Assembly: GCF_024360925.2 (NCBI RefSeq)
Contig: NZ_CP113517.1
Span: 124,001 to 188,000, forward strand
DNA length: 64,000 bases
From: Methylomonas rapida
GTDB taxonomy: Bacteria; Pseudomonadota; Gammaproteobacteria; Methylococcales; Methylomonadaceae
Reading direction: 5' to 3'
How positions within the stretch are numbered: the first letter of the stretch is position 1; every line of letters begins with the position of its first letter. The position numbers and the translations under genes were made by a program. Below are positions 17,197 to 26,332 of the stretch, piece after piece. Under the pieces are notes generated by a model. It saw nothing but the letters and a program-made list of their open reading frames with translations. It made no database searches and had not been told where the DNA came from.

Positions 17197-17724
17197 ATGA
17201 AAATTTCATTGATCGTGGCGATGGCCAGCAACCGTGTCATCGGTTTGAATGGCCGGATGCCGTGGCATCTGTCGGCCGATTTACAACGTTTCAAACACAT
17301 CACGCTGGGCTCGCCCATTCTGATGGGGCGTATAACCTTCGAGGCGATCGGACGGCCGTTGCCGGGACGGGAGAATCTGGTCATCAGTCGCAATGCCGAT
17401 TACCGGCAGGACGGCTGTCAGGTGTTTACCACGATAGACGGCGCGCTCGAGTATGCGAAAAGTTGCGAGGAATTGTTCGTGATCGGCGGCGCCACGCTGT
17501 ACGAGGCTTTGTTGCCGGCGGCGGACTATTTGTATTTGACCTTGATCGAGCGCGATTTCGACGGCGACACTTTTTTTCCGGAAATCGATTACGGCGCCTG
17601 GCGCGAGCTCAGCCAAGAGGTGGTCGAAGACGACCCGCGAGTCGATTATCGCTATCGGTTTTTAAAGCTGGAAAACCTGTATAAGGAACGAACATCGAAT
17701 AACCTATGCAAATATTCGGGGTAG
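17197..17724 (+). CDS. folA: Dihydrofolate reductase
   Basis: 175 aa. M-K-I-S-L-I-V-A-M-A-S-N-R-V-I-G, then M-P-W-H-L-S-A-D-L-Q-R-F-K (Asp27 equivalent of E. coli), I-L-M-G-R-I-T-F-E-A-I-G-R-P-L-P-G-R and V-I-G-G-A are all DHFR hallmarks. It reduces dihydrofolate with NADPH for thymidylate and one-carbon metabolism. The final ~15 residues (E-R-T-S-N-N-L-C-K-Y-S-G) run into a palindromic repeat whose first bases supply the TAG stop. A 7-bp hairpin (GCGCCTT/AAGGCGC, 17162-17180) lies in the leader. Confidence 0.96.
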   Translation: MKISLIVAMASNRVIGLNGRMPWHLSADLQRFKHITLGSPILMGRITFEAIGRPLPGRENLVISRNADYRQDGCQVFTTIDGALEYAKSCEELFVIGGATLYEALLPAADYLYLTLIERDFDGDTFFPEIDYGAWRELSQEVVEDDPRVDYRYRFLKLENLYKERTSNNLCKYSG

Positions 17725-17765
17725 GTGCGGATTTATCCGCACAGTGCGAATGAATTCGCACCTAC
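17721..17765. repeat. Double-hairpin repeat bounded by GTAG/CTAC, supplies folA stop codon
   Basis: Two perfect hairpins stand side by side: GTGCGGAT-TT-ATCCGCAC (17725-17742) and GTGCGAAT-GA-ATTCGCAC (17745-17762). GTAG precedes them and CTAC follows. The TAG at 17722-17724 is the folA stop. It may double as a transcript end for folA, although no T-run follows. Confidence 0.75.
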
Positions 17766-17856
17766 CAATGCCGAGATTATTTCTCGCACATTCCTAAGCA
17801 TCCAATTCAAACGTTTAAGTGATGGTAAAAAGGCTGGTGCGGGCTTAAAATCGGCC

Positions 17857-17875
17857 TTTGTCATAAAACTGTCAT
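17857..17875 (+). promoter_or_regulatory. Pho box (PhoB site) of the pst operon
   Basis: TTTGTCATAAAACTGTCAT matches the two direct 7-mers (CTGTCAT/TTGTCAT) separated by 4 bases that PhoB binds. A CATACT -10-like hexamer follows about 10 bases on and pstS begins 71 bases downstream. This implies induction by phosphate starvation. Confidence 0.85.
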
Positions 17876-17946
17876 ATTCGCTTCATACTATTGTCACGCT
17901 CAAAGGGCAGTATTGCTTCTGGTTTAAACATTGATTGGGAAAGAAT

Positions 17947-18936
17947 ATGAAAAAAACATTTCAGCTGAAGTCGCTCATTTGGGGATTTGGCTTTGTGTCT
18001 TCCGCGTTTATGGCAAGCGGTGTTGCGGCCGCGCCTGCTGCGGTTGATCCCGCATTAACGGAATATGCCCCTGCCAGCGGCGTGTCGGGCAATATTTCCA
18101 GCGTCGGTTCCGATACGCTGGCCAACCTGATGACCCTGTGGGCGGAAGAGTTTGGCAAACTGTATCCCAACGTCAATATCCAGATTCAAGCGGCCGGCTC
18201 TTCAACCGCGCCGCCGGCTTTGACCGAAGGTACCTCTAACCTGGGGCCGATGAGCCGGAAAATGAAAGACAACGAAATCGACGATTTCGAAAGCAAGCAC
18301 GGTTACAAACCGACCGCGATTCCGGTGGCGATCGACGCACTGGCGGTCTTCGTCAACAAGGACAATCCGGTCAAGGGCCTGAGCATTCCGCAAGTGGATG
18401 CGATCATGTCGTCCACCCGCAAATGCGGCCACGCCACCGACATCACCACATGGGGCGAAGCCGGGCTGACTGGCGGCTGGGCCGGCAAACCGATTCAATT
18501 GTACGGCCGTAACTCGGTATCAGGCACCTACGGTTTCTTCAAGGACGAAGCCTTGTGCAAGGGCGACTTCAAAAACAACGTCAACGAGCAACCCGGTTCG
18601 GCTTCGGTGGTGCAAGCGGTTACCACCTCCAGCAATGGTATCGGTTATTCCGGTATCGGTTACTCGACTTCGGGTGTAAAAGCGATTCCGCTCGCGGCCA
18701 AAGAAGGTGCGCCGTTCGTCGATCCGACCGCCGAAAACGCGATTTCCGGTACTTATCCGCTGTCCCGCTTTTTGTATATCTACGTCAACAAAAAGCCCAA
18801 CGATCCTTTGGCGCCGTTGGAAAAAGAGTTCATCAAGATGGTGTTGTCTAAAACCGGCCAGCAAGTCGTCGTGAAAGACGGGTACATTCCATTGCCGGCC
18901 AAGGCCGCGGAAAAAGCCTTGGGCATGATTCAATGA
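17947..18936 (+). CDS. pstS: Phosphate ABC transporter, periplasmic binding protein PstS
   Basis: 329 aa. A signal peptide ([11 protein letters not shown], cleavage near A-A-A about residue 28) is followed by [19 protein letters not shown] and R-N-S-V-S-G-T-Y, which form the phosphate-binding loops of PstS. GGGAAAG stands before the ATG. It delivers phosphate to PstCA. First gene of a Pho-box operon. The gap to pstC is nearly 400 bases and contains a repeat hairpin, which may make pstS the most abundant product. Confidence 0.95.
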   Translation: MKKTFQLKSLIWGFGFVSSAFMASGVAAAPAAVDPALTEYAPASGVSGNISSVGSDTLANLMTLWAEEFGKLYPNVNIQIQAAGSSTAPPALTEGTSNLGPMSRKMKDNEIDDFESKHGYKPTAIPVAIDALAVFVNKDNPVKGLSIPQVDAIMSSTRKCGHATDITTWGEAGLTGGWAGKPIQLYGRNSVSGTYGFFKDEALCKGDFKNNVNEQPGSASVVQAVTTSSNGIGYSGIGYSTSGVKAIPLAAKEGAPFVDPTAENAISGTYPLSRFLYIYVNKKPNDPLAPLEKEFIKMVLSKTGQQVVVKDGYIPLPAKAAEKALGMIQ

Positions 18937-19027
18937 TCATCATTTAAGGACGAGTGATACAGGGAATGCTTGGCATGGATGCTTTCAAGGAATTTGTCTC
19001 AAAATCAATCTGAAATCGAATGGTTAA

Positions 19028-19139
19028 AGCCCCCTCTCCTCGCGGGAGAGGGCGGGGGTGAGGGGAATAAAATGTACACACCTTATTTATATCCCCTCCT
19101 AACCTTCTCCCGGCCGGAGAAGGCACTGTTTTGACTTTT
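19028..19139. repeat. Intergenic repeat with CCCTCTCC / GGAGAGGG arms (TTTTACGAC family, copy 2)
   Basis: CCCCTCTCCTCGCGGGAGAG makes a strong hairpin, followed by CCTTCTCCCGGCCGGAGAAG making a second, and TTGACTTTTACGACGCCC as tail. It lies between pstS and pstC in the 393-base gap; the rest of the gap shows no gene. The same tail ends the copies at 5044 and 37484. Confidence 0.6.
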
Positions 19140-19329
19140 ACGACGCCCTCCATCAGAAGAGGAAGCAGATCGGCAATTAGTCCGGTTTTACGCTTTGCTG
19201 AACAGTTATGGGTTGATTTTGTGAATCTGCTGAAGCCGATGAATTACCCGGGTGATTTGTCGGCTTTTTTATACTTAACACCCTTGTCCGAAAGGCAAGG
19301 GCGGCACGTATCATTACTACCATTTTGCT

Positions 19330-21609
19330 ATGTCAGAGACTCAATCATCCCCAGCGAAATCCACGCTGTTGCAGCTTTCCTCGAGCGATGCCTACCAGCG
19401 CTGGCGGCTGTTGAAGGATAGGCTGGTGGCGCATGCCGTCGTGGTTGGCGGCCTGGGCATCATATTCGCGATCGTGTTGATCTTCTTTTATTTGCTCTAC
19501 GTGGTGTTTCCGCTGTTGTTGCCTGCCCATGCGGAAGCCGTCAGCCAGTATGACGCTCCTGAACCGGCGCTGGGCGGCACCGTATTTCTATCGATGGAAG
19601 AGCAAAACGAGGTGGGGGTGCGTTTCACCGATGCCGGCAAAGCGATATTTTTTGCCGTCGCCGATGGCCGCGTGATCAAAACCAATGATTTGCCGGTCCC
19701 AGCGGGCGTTCAGGTGGTCAGCTATGCCCATGGCGGCGTGGACAAAGGGGTGATCGTTTATGGTTTGTCCGATGGCCGCGCGCTGGTGGTCAAGCATGAT
19801 TACAAGCTGTCCTATCCCGGTGGCAAGCGGCTGATCACGCCATCTATCAGCTATCCGATGGGCGCGGAGCCGATAGTCATCGATGGCAATGGGCAGGCGT
19901 TGAGCAAGATCACGGTAAAGGTGGGGGCAGATCAAAGCAGTTTTCTGGCCAAAACCGCGGACAACCGCTTGCTGTTGGTGTCGCTCAGTAAAAAGGAGTC
20001 GATGTTCGACGACGAAGTCAGCTGGGAACGCACCGAAGCCATGCTGGACATGATAGGGGCCGATGTCGATTTCATGTTGCTGGATAAAGAGTTGCGCAAC
20101 CTTTACGTGGCCAGCAGTACGGGCGATCTGGCCGTGGTCGATATTTCCGACAAGAGTCAGCCCGTCATCAAGCACAAGCTCACTGTGCTGCAGCACGGTG
20201 TGCAAATCACCAGCATGGAGTTTCTGAACGGCGACATTTCCGTGCTGATCGGCGATAGTTCGGGCGAATTGGCGCAGTGGACCATCGTGCGCGACAAACA
20301 AAACCGCTATAGCGTGCAAAAGTTGCGTTCGTTCAAGGTGGGCGATGCATCGGTGGTAACCATCAATCCGGAACAGCGGCGCAAGGGGCTGCTGGTCGCG
20401 GATGCCAGCGGTAACATCGGTATTTACAACACCACGGCCGAGCGCGAATTGATCAAGGCGCAAGTGGTGAATGGTAAACCGGTGGCGGCGACCTTGTCGC
20501 CAAGAGCCAATGCGTTGTTGATGCAAGCCGGGGACGGCAAGATTCAGTACTGGAAGGTCGAAAACGAGCATCCGGAAGTGTCCTGGTCTTCGCTATGGGG
20601 CAAAGTCTGGTACGAAAGCTATTCGGAGCCGGCTTATATCTGGCAGTCTTCCGCCGCCAGCAACGATTTCGAACCGAAAATGAGTCTGACCCCTTTGGTA
20701 TTCGGCACCTTGAAGGCGTCGTTTTACGCGATGCTGGTCGCGATACCCTTGGCCTTGTTTGGCGCGATTTACACGGGCTATTTCATGGCGCCGGGCATCC
20801 GCCAGTACGTCAAGCCGGGCATCGAAATCATGGGCGCTTTGCCGACCGTGATTTTGGGCTTTCTGGCGGGTTTGTGGCTGGCGCCGTTCGTTGAAATGCA
20901 TTTGACCGCGATTTTCGCGCTGCTGATGATCGTACCGTTGGGGGTGATGGTTTTTGCTTACTACTGGCAAATGCTGCCGAAAACCTACCGCAACAAGATT
21001 CCAGACGGCTGGGATGCGTTGGTACTGATACCGGTCATCATTGTCAGCAGCTGGCTGGCGTTTGTGTTTAGCCCTTATATCGAAACCTGGTGTTTTGGCG
21101 GTGATTTGCGTACCTGGATGCGAACGGAATTTGGCATCGGTTACGACCAGCGCAATACCTTGGTGGTCGGTTTGGCGATGGGCTTTGCGGTGATTCCGAT
21201 GGTGTTTTCGATTGCCGAAGACGCCATTTTCAGCGTGCCAAAGCATCTGTCCACCGGTTCATTGGCCCTGGGCGCAACGCCCTGGCAAACGCTGTCCAAA
21301 GTGGTGATTTTGACCGCGAGCCCCGGCATATTCTCGGCGGTGATGATAGGGCTGGGCCGCGCGGTGGGTGAAACCATGATCGTGCTGATGGCGACCGGCA
21401 ACACCCCGGTAATGGATATCAGCATCTTCCAAGGCCTGCGGACCTTGTCGGCCAACATCGCCGTCGAAATGCCCGAATCCGAAGTCGATAGTACCCACTA
21501 TAGGGTCTTGTTCCTGGCGGCTTTGGTGCTGTTCATGTTCACGTTTATCGTCAATTCCCTGGCGGAATTGATTCGTCAGAATCTGAGACAAAAATACAGT
21601 TCGTTATGA
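19330..21609 (+). CDS. pstC: Phosphate ABC transporter permease PstC (long form)
   Basis: 759 aa, much longer than E. coli PstC (319 aa). One membrane segment (about 37-62) is followed by a large beta-rich extracytoplasmic domain (about 70-440, repeated V-x-V-x-D-x-S/G patterns suggesting a propeller). A typical PstC permease domain with several membrane segments follows (about 455-750). It contains the ATPase-coupling loop G-S-L-A-L-G-A-T-P-W-Q-T. Long PstC forms are known in Pseudomonas relatives. It forms the channel with PstA, whose start overlaps its stop. Confidence 0.92.
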   Translation: MSETQSSPAKSTLLQLSSSDAYQRWRLLKDRLVAHAVVVGGLGIIFAIVLIFFYLLYVVFPLLLPAHAEAVSQYDAPEPALGGTVFLSMEEQNEVGVRFTDAGKAIFFAVADGRVIKTNDLPVPAGVQVVSYAHGGVDKGVIVYGLSDGRALVVKHDYKLSYPGGKRLITPSISYPMGAEPIVIDGNGQALSKITVKVGADQSSFLAKTADNRLLLVSLSKKESMFDDEVSWERTEAMLDMIGADVDFMLLDKELRNLYVASSTGDLAVVDISDKSQPVIKHKLTVLQHGVQITSMEFLNGDISVLIGDSSGELAQWTIVRDKQNRYSVQKLRSFKVGDASVVTINPEQRRKGLLVADASGNIGIYNTTAERELIKAQVVNGKPVAATLSPRANALLMQAGDGKIQYWKVENEHPEVSWSSLWGKVWYESYSEPAYIWQSSAASNDFEPKMSLTPLVFGTLKASFYAMLVAIPLALFGAIYTGYFMAPGIRQYVKPGIEIMGALPTVILGFLAGLWLAPFVEMHLTAIFALLMIVPLGVMVFAYYWQMLPKTYRNKIPDGWDALVLIPVIIVSSWLAFVFSPYIETWCFGGDLRTWMRTEFGIGYDQRNTLVVGLAMGFAVIPMVFSIAEDAIFSVPKHLSTGSLALGATPWQTLSKVVILTASPGIFSAVMIGLGRAVGETMIVLMATGNTPVMDISIFQGLRTLSANIAVEMPESEVDSTHYRVLFLAALVLFMFTFIVNSLAELIRQNLRQKYSSL

Positions 21610-23261
21610 TGAAAGCATGGTTTAAAAGCGGTTCGCCGTGGATCTGGATGACCGCGGGCGCGGTCAGCATCAATTTGTTGCTGGTCTTGTGCTTGCTGAT
21701 ACTGATCGCGATCCGTGGGCTTGGCCATTTCTGGCCGGCCGACATCGTCGAATATCACTATCAGGATAAATCCGGTCAGGACAGCGTGATCATCGGCGAA
21801 CAGGTCGATGAATCGTTGTTGCACGAAGCTCAAGCCAGGGCGGCCGGTCACGAGGTATTGAATGGCGCCGAGTATCTGCTGCAGTTTTTAATCAAGACCG
21901 GTAACCGGGATTTATACGGTAGCGATTTTCGTTGGATACAAGACCAGTATGTTCGCAGTAAAGATACGCCTGACGATCTGATCGCCATCGAGCGTCGTGA
22001 ATGGGGCAATTTTTACGGACGTTTACGCGCGGTCAAACAAGATGGCGGGGTGATCGCCGAAGGCGAGCAGGCTTGGCCCGTGGCGCAAGAAAAATTGGCC
22101 GCTGATCTGGCGCTTTTCGCTCAGATCAAAGCATTGCAAAATGACGACGTCGGCAGCATTAACTACGATTTGGAACGTTTGCGATTGAAGCAGCGCGCAC
22201 TGGAACTGAAAAATCAGTGGGACGACGCTAAAAAACAGGCGTTTGCCGAACAAAAAGCGGCCTACGAACAGGAATATAAAGTCATTCAAGAAAAACTGGC
22301 AGAGTTGAACAAGGAAATCAAACGTTACAGTCTGGTGGTCGTGGAGGCGGGCGGGCGCGAAATCACGGTGCCGCTGCATCGCGTCGTGAAACTGACACGG
22401 CCGAACGCGATGAATGTATTCGATAAATCCATCGAATATGTCAAAAATTTCTCGACTTTCGTCAGTGATGAACCGCGCGAAGCCAACACCGAAGGCGGAA
22501 TTTTTCCGGCCATTTTCGGCACGGTATTGATGGTGATGCTGATGGCGGTGGTCGTGACGCCCTTTGGCGTGATTGCGGCGGTTTATCTGCGGGAATATGC
22601 TCAGCAAGGCGTGGTGACTCGGATCATCCGCATCGCGGTCAACAACTTGGCCGGGGTGCCGTCTATCGTCTACGGCGTATTTGGCTTGGGTTTTTTCGTT
22701 TATATCATCGGCGGCAGCATCGATAAGTTGTTTTATCCGGAAGCCGCGCCGGCCCCGGTGTTTGGTACGCCGGGTTTGTTGTGGGCGTCGTTGACTTTAG
22801 CCTTGCTGACTTTGCCGGTCGTGATCGTCGCCACCGAAGAAGGCTTGTCGCGGATACCCAAATCGATACGCGAAGGCAGCCTGGCCTTGGGCGCGACCAA
22901 AGCCGAAACCCTCTGGCGTACCGTGTTGCCGATGGCCAGCCCCGCGATCATGACGGGCCTGATCCTGGCGGTGGCCCGCGCGGCGGGTGAAGTGGCGCCG
23001 TTGATGCTGGTGGGCGTGGTCAAGCTGGCGCCTACCTTGCCGTTGGACGGTAACTTCCCTTACCTGCATTTGGACAGAAAATTCATGCATTTGGGTTTTC
23101 ATATCTACGACGTCGGCTTTCAAAGTCCCAACGTCGAAGCTGCCAGGCCATTGGTTTACGCCACTTCGCTGCTATTGGTTATGGTCATCATCGGCTTGAA
23201 CATGTTTGCGATCGCCATTCGTAACAATCTCCGAGAAAAATATCGCGCACTGGAAAATTAA
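21606..23261 (+). CDS. pstA: Phosphate ABC transporter permease PstA (long form)
   Basis: 551 aa, longer than E. coli PstA (296 aa). A membrane segment near residues 12-38 is followed by a periplasmic helical and coiled region (about 45-270, rich in K/E/Q), then the permease domain (about 290-545) with the coupling loop G-S-L-A-L-G-A-T-K-A-E-T. Its ATG overlaps the pstC stop; a second ATG three bases on is also possible. The extra domain mirrors that of PstC, so the two probably form a shared periplasmic structure. Confidence 0.92.
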   Translation: MMKAWFKSGSPWIWMTAGAVSINLLLVLCLLILIAIRGLGHFWPADIVEYHYQDKSGQDSVIIGEQVDESLLHEAQARAAGHEVLNGAEYLLQFLIKTGNRDLYGSDFRWIQDQYVRSKDTPDDLIAIERREWGNFYGRLRAVKQDGGVIAEGEQAWPVAQEKLAADLALFAQIKALQNDDVGSINYDLERLRLKQRALELKNQWDDAKKQAFAEQKAAYEQEYKVIQEKLAELNKEIKRYSLVVVEAGGREITVPLHRVVKLTRPNAMNVFDKSIEYVKNFSTFVSDEPREANTEGGIFPAIFGTVLMVMLMAVVVTPFGVIAAVYLREYAQQGVVTRIIRIAVNNLAGVPSIVYGVFGLGFFVYIIGGSIDKLFYPEAAPAPVFGTPGLLWASLTLALLTLPVVIVATEEGLSRIPKSIREGSLALGATKAETLWRTVLPMASPAIMTGLILAVARAAGEVAPLMLVGVVKLAPTLPLDGNFPYLHLDRKFMHLGFHIYDVGFQSPNVEAARPLVYATSLLLVMVIIGLNMFAIAIRNNLREKYRALEN

Positions 23262-23297
23262 CGTTGTTCTTCAACACGACACGTTTGGAAAAACACA

Positions 23298-24131
23298 ATG
23301 ACAACTGAAGTAAGAAAAACGCATGCCATTGACATCAATGCGCTGAATCGTTCGGACAAGAAAAGTCAGGAAAATTTCGATACTTGTATTAGCGTACAGA
23401 ATCTGAACCTGTTTTACGGCAACAAACAGGCTCTGCACAACGTCTCGATGAACATGCCGCGCAAGAAGGTCACGGCCTATATCGGTCCCAGCGGCTGCGG
23501 CAAATCCACGTTGCTGCGCTGTATCAACCGCATGAACGATTTGGTCGATGGCGTCCGTATCGAAGGCAAAATCTTGTTGGATGGCGACGACATTTACGAC
23601 AAGAACGTCAATGTCGCCGCCTTGCGCCGCCGCGTCGGGATGGTGTTTCAAAAACCCAATCCGTTTCCTAAGAGCATCTACGAAAATGTCGCCTATGGAC
23701 TGCGCATTCAGGGCATCAACGACAGGCGCATCCTGGACGAAATCGTCGAAAAATCGCTGCGGGGTGCCGCGTTATGGGACGAGGTCAAAAACCGCCTGAA
23801 CGACAATGCCTTGGGCATGTCCGGCGGCCAGCAGCAACGCTTGGTGATCGCCAGGGCGATCGCGATCGAGCCGGAAGTGATTTTGCTGGACGAGCCGGCT
23901 TCGGCGCTGGACCCGATTTCGACCTTGAAAATCGAAGAACTGATCGATGAGTTGAAAGAAAAATACACGATCGTCATCGTCACCCACAACATGCAGCAAG
24001 CGGCGCGGGTGTCCGATTACACCGCGTTCATGTACATGGGTGAATTGATTGAATTTGGTGATACCAGCGAATTGTTCACCAACCCCGCCAAAAAACAAAC
24101 CGAAGATTACATTACCGGTCGCTACGGTTAA
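23298..24131 (+). CDS. pstB: Phosphate ABC transporter ATPase PstB
   Basis: 277 aa. Walker [10 protein letters not shown] (about 61-69), Q-loop [12 protein letters not shown] signature M-S-G-G-Q-Q-Q-R and Walker [12 protein letters not shown] are all intact. Q-K-P-N-P-F-P is distinctive for PstB. It powers PstCA. An N-terminal extension of about 30 residues precedes the usual start. It lies 36 bases after pstA and 11 before phoU. Confidence 0.96.
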   Translation: MTTEVRKTHAIDINALNRSDKKSQENFDTCISVQNLNLFYGNKQALHNVSMNMPRKKVTAYIGPSGCGKSTLLRCINRMNDLVDGVRIEGKILLDGDDIYDKNVNVAALRRRVGMVFQKPNPFPKSIYENVAYGLRIQGINDRRILDEIVEKSLRGAALWDEVKNRLNDNALGMSGGQQQRLVIARAIAIEPEVILLDEPASALDPISTLKIEELIDELKEKYTIVIVTHNMQQAARVSDYTAFMYMGELIEFGDTSELFTNPAKKQTEDYITGRYG

Positions 24132-24142
24132 GGAGAACAGCC

Positions 24143-24862
24143 ATGGATAACAGTATCATCAAACAGCATATTTCCCGCCAGTTCAACAATGAAATGGAAG
24201 ATATCCGCAACAAAGTATTGACGATGGGCGGATTGGTCGAACAGCAAGTCGATCTGGCGACCAAGGCTTTCATGAGTTATGACATCGAAAGCGCGGAAAA
24301 AGTGATACAGCAGGATCAATTGGTCAATGCACTGGAAAAGGACATCGATCACGAATGCACCGAGATCATGGCCAAGCGTCAGCCGGCGGCCTTTGATTTG
24401 CGGATGTTGATCGCGACCCTGAAAATCATAACCGACCTGGAGCGCATCGGCGACGAGGCGGCCCGTATCGCCAAGATGACCATGCGCCTGGAAGGGGCGG
24501 ATTATTATCAGGACAAATACTACGAAATCGAGCATTTGCTGGAATTGGTCAGGGACATGCTGAATGGGTCGCTGGACGCCTATGCACGCACCGATACCGA
24601 GGAAGTGATTGCGATTACCGCGCAAGACAGCAAGGTCGACCGTGAGTACACCAGCATCATGCGGCAATTGATCACCCAGATGATGGAAGACCCGCGCAAC
24701 ATCACCCGCGCGCTGGATATGCTGTGGACAGCCAGGGCCCTGGAGCGCATCGGCGATCACGCCTGCAATGTCTGCGAGCAAGTGATCTACATGGTCAAAG
24801 GCAAGGATGTCCGGCACGTCAGCCGGGAAGAACTGGAGAATATGGTCAAAACCGAGCGTTGA
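24143..24862 (+). CDS. phoU: Phosphate signalling regulator PhoU
   Basis: 239 aa, all-helical, with two PhoU repeats. Each carries an E/D-rich metal-binding motif (D-L-E-R-I-G-D-E-A-A and A-L-E-R-I-G-D-H-A-C). PhoU couples PstSCAB to the PhoR/PhoB two-component system and represses the Pho regulon when phosphate is plentiful. AAGGAGAA precedes the ATG. Its TGA stop coincides with the first bases of a CACGAAA element, which separates it from the convergent erg24 gene. Confidence 0.96.
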   Translation: MDNSIIKQHISRQFNNEMEDIRNKVLTMGGLVEQQVDLATKAFMSYDIESAEKVIQQDQLVNALEKDIDHECTEIMAKRQPAAFDLRMLIATLKIITDLERIGDEAARIAKMTMRLEGADYYQDKYYEIEHLLELVRDMLNGSLDAYARTDTEEVIAITAQDSKVDREYTSIMRQLITQMMEDPRNITRALDMLWTARALERIGDHACNVCEQVIYMVKGKDVRHVSREELENMVKTER

Positions 24863-25029
24863 ACCTAGAAATATCATTTTGTCCACGAAACACACGAAAA
24901 TCACGAAAAGTTTCAAGCAGTTATCTCACCTAAGAACAGCACCGAACTGGTGAGCCGACAAGCCTCATAACGCAATGATTTCTTTCGTGTATTTCGTGCT
25001 TTTCGTGGACTTGCTGCGGTTTTAAGGTT
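24862..25029. repeat. CACGAAA element, copy 1 (between phoU and erg24)
   Basis: A 168-bp element with inverted ends (AACCTAGAAA and TTTTAAGGTT) and internal inverted arms of the type TCCACGAAACACACGAAAAT / TTCGTGTATTTCGTGCTTTT. The core contains ACCGAACTGGTGAGCCGACA. Copies occur at 29126-29298 and 46170-46341, a partial copy at 26998-27040 and a longer variant at 54378-54681. Both neighbouring genes end at its edges: TGA of phoU at one end and TGA of erg24 at the other. It may fold as a bidirectional transcript end. Confidence 0.8.
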
Positions 25030-26312
25030 CAGTAGAGTTTGGGCACGATTCGCCACGGCACCCGTGAGCGGTAGCGTAGCCAATCCTCGCCGTACTTCGC
25101 CAGGCACATGGCATCGTCTCGCCGCTCCCGATGCAGCAGCAGAATGGTGAAGTAGAGCATATGGAAATAAGGCAGAGGGCTGCCGAAAGCGGCCGGCAGG
25201 CACCAGGAAAGTGCGATCAGCAAATCGCCGAAGTAATTCATGTGTCGCGCAAGGCCCCACCAGCCCGAGGTCAGCAACAACGAGCCCCGGTTTGTCTTGA
25301 TGTATTCGGCCGGGCGGCCCCAGACGGCTCGGTTCGGATCGCGCCGGAAATGGTGTTTCTGGATGTTGGCACCGCGAAATATCGCATAGCCGGTCAGGTT
25401 CAAAATCAGGATGGCTGCAGTTCCCCAGACAGGAAGGTCATGGGTGTGGTTGACCAGATATTGAGCTTGTAGCGTATAGGTGAAGGGCAGCCAGACCAGA
25501 TCGCCCCAGCATAGCATCCAGCCGAATTTTTCATGCTTGATGTCCCATGTCGTCAGCACGGCTTCTTCGTGGATAAAGTAGTCGATCAGGTAAGCGCTTT
25601 GAAAGCCGACCACCAGCAGCATCGGCACGCTCACGACGCCATGAAGTTCATATTGTTTGGCCGCCATCGACAGATTCATGAGCATCCAGAAGATCATGCC
25701 CGGACGAGCTTCGCAGAAGAGCTTCAGGTCGAGGGAACCTATCCGCGGATTGAGCGCCGTACCCATGAAGTAGTCATACAAGGGCCGTCCCGTCGGCCTC
25801 TCCCAATCCGCGCCCCGCAGTCCCCAAAAATAAAGAAAGCCGGCGAAGGCGAACGTAAAGATATTGACCGTGCCGAGCAGCGGACCGAGCTGGTCATACA
25901 AGACCGTGGCATCCAGCCAGCCCAAAGCCAGCAGAGTGGCTACCAAGCCCAGTGTGAACAGGAAGGAAAACATGCCGTTCATCCGGTAGTCGAGCCGGCT
26001 GCCATCGGGTAATGCCATGCCCTGTACGGTCTGGCCGGGAGCCCAAACCTGCAAGGCCGCCTGGAGCAGGAACCACGCGCCGTAGAGGCTCGCAGCTTCC
26101 CAGGTGGGAGGCGAGACGTGGGCGAAAAATTGCTGCCAGGACGCGGTATCGGTGGGAAACACCAAGCGGCCTTGATAATAGGTGACGCAAATCCAGAGGT
26201 AATACACTAGCGGCGGCAAGGCCACCATCAGCACGAGCCAGGAAAGGCCGAAACCGTATTTTTGCCGCACAGCATCCACGGCGCGGGTTGTCATCAAATC
26301 TTGATCGTCCAT
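25029..26312 (-). CDS. ERG4/ERG24-family sterol reductase (delta-14-sterol reductase type)
   Basis: 427 aa polytopic membrane protein with about eight or nine hydrophobic segments. The family signature L-L-T-S-G-W-W-G-L-A-R-H-M-N-Y-F-G-D is present, and the C-terminus C-L-A-K-Y-G-E-D-W, Y-R-S-R-V-P-W-R-I-V-P matches fungal, plant and animal C14/C24/C7 sterol reductases. Family members use NADPH to reduce a sterol double bond. Homologues exist in sterol-making methanotrophs and in Coxiella. Substrate position (C14, C24 or other) cannot be read from sequence. It follows the ERG2-like gene by 20 bases, so the two are surely co-transcribed. The 3' end touches a CACGAAA element. Confidence 0.9.
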   Translation of the reverse strand: MDDQDLMTTRAVDAVRQKYGFGLSWLVLMVALPPLVYYLWICVTYYQGRLVFPTDTASWQQFFAHVSPPTWEAASLYGAWFLLQAALQVWAPGQTVQGMALPDGSRLDYRMNGMFSFLFTLGLVATLLALGWLDATVLYDQLGPLLGTVNIFTFAFAGFLYFWGLRGADWERPTGRPLYDYFMGTALNPRIGSLDLKLFCEARPGMIFWMLMNLSMAAKQYELHGVVSVPMLLVVGFQSAYLIDYFIHEEAVLTTWDIKHEKFGWMLCWGDLVWLPFTYTLQAQYLVNHTHDLPVWGTAAILILNLTGYAIFRGANIQKHHFRRDPNRAVWGRPAEYIKTNRGSLLLTSGWWGLARHMNYFGDLLIALSWCLPAAFGSPLPYFHMLYFTILLLHRERRDDAMCLAKYGEDWLRYRSRVPWRIVPKLY

Positions 26313-26332
26313 TGGTCACCCTTTTGACCGCT

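Noticed and set aside
19131..19421. 97-codon frame before and into pstC
   Set aside because: It begins in the repeat tail and overlaps the start of pstC in another frame; composition is not protein-like.
24862..25029. Insertion sequence with transposase
   Set aside because: The CACGAAA element has inverted ends but is too short to encode a protein, and no frame is shared among copies; it is at most a non-autonomous element.
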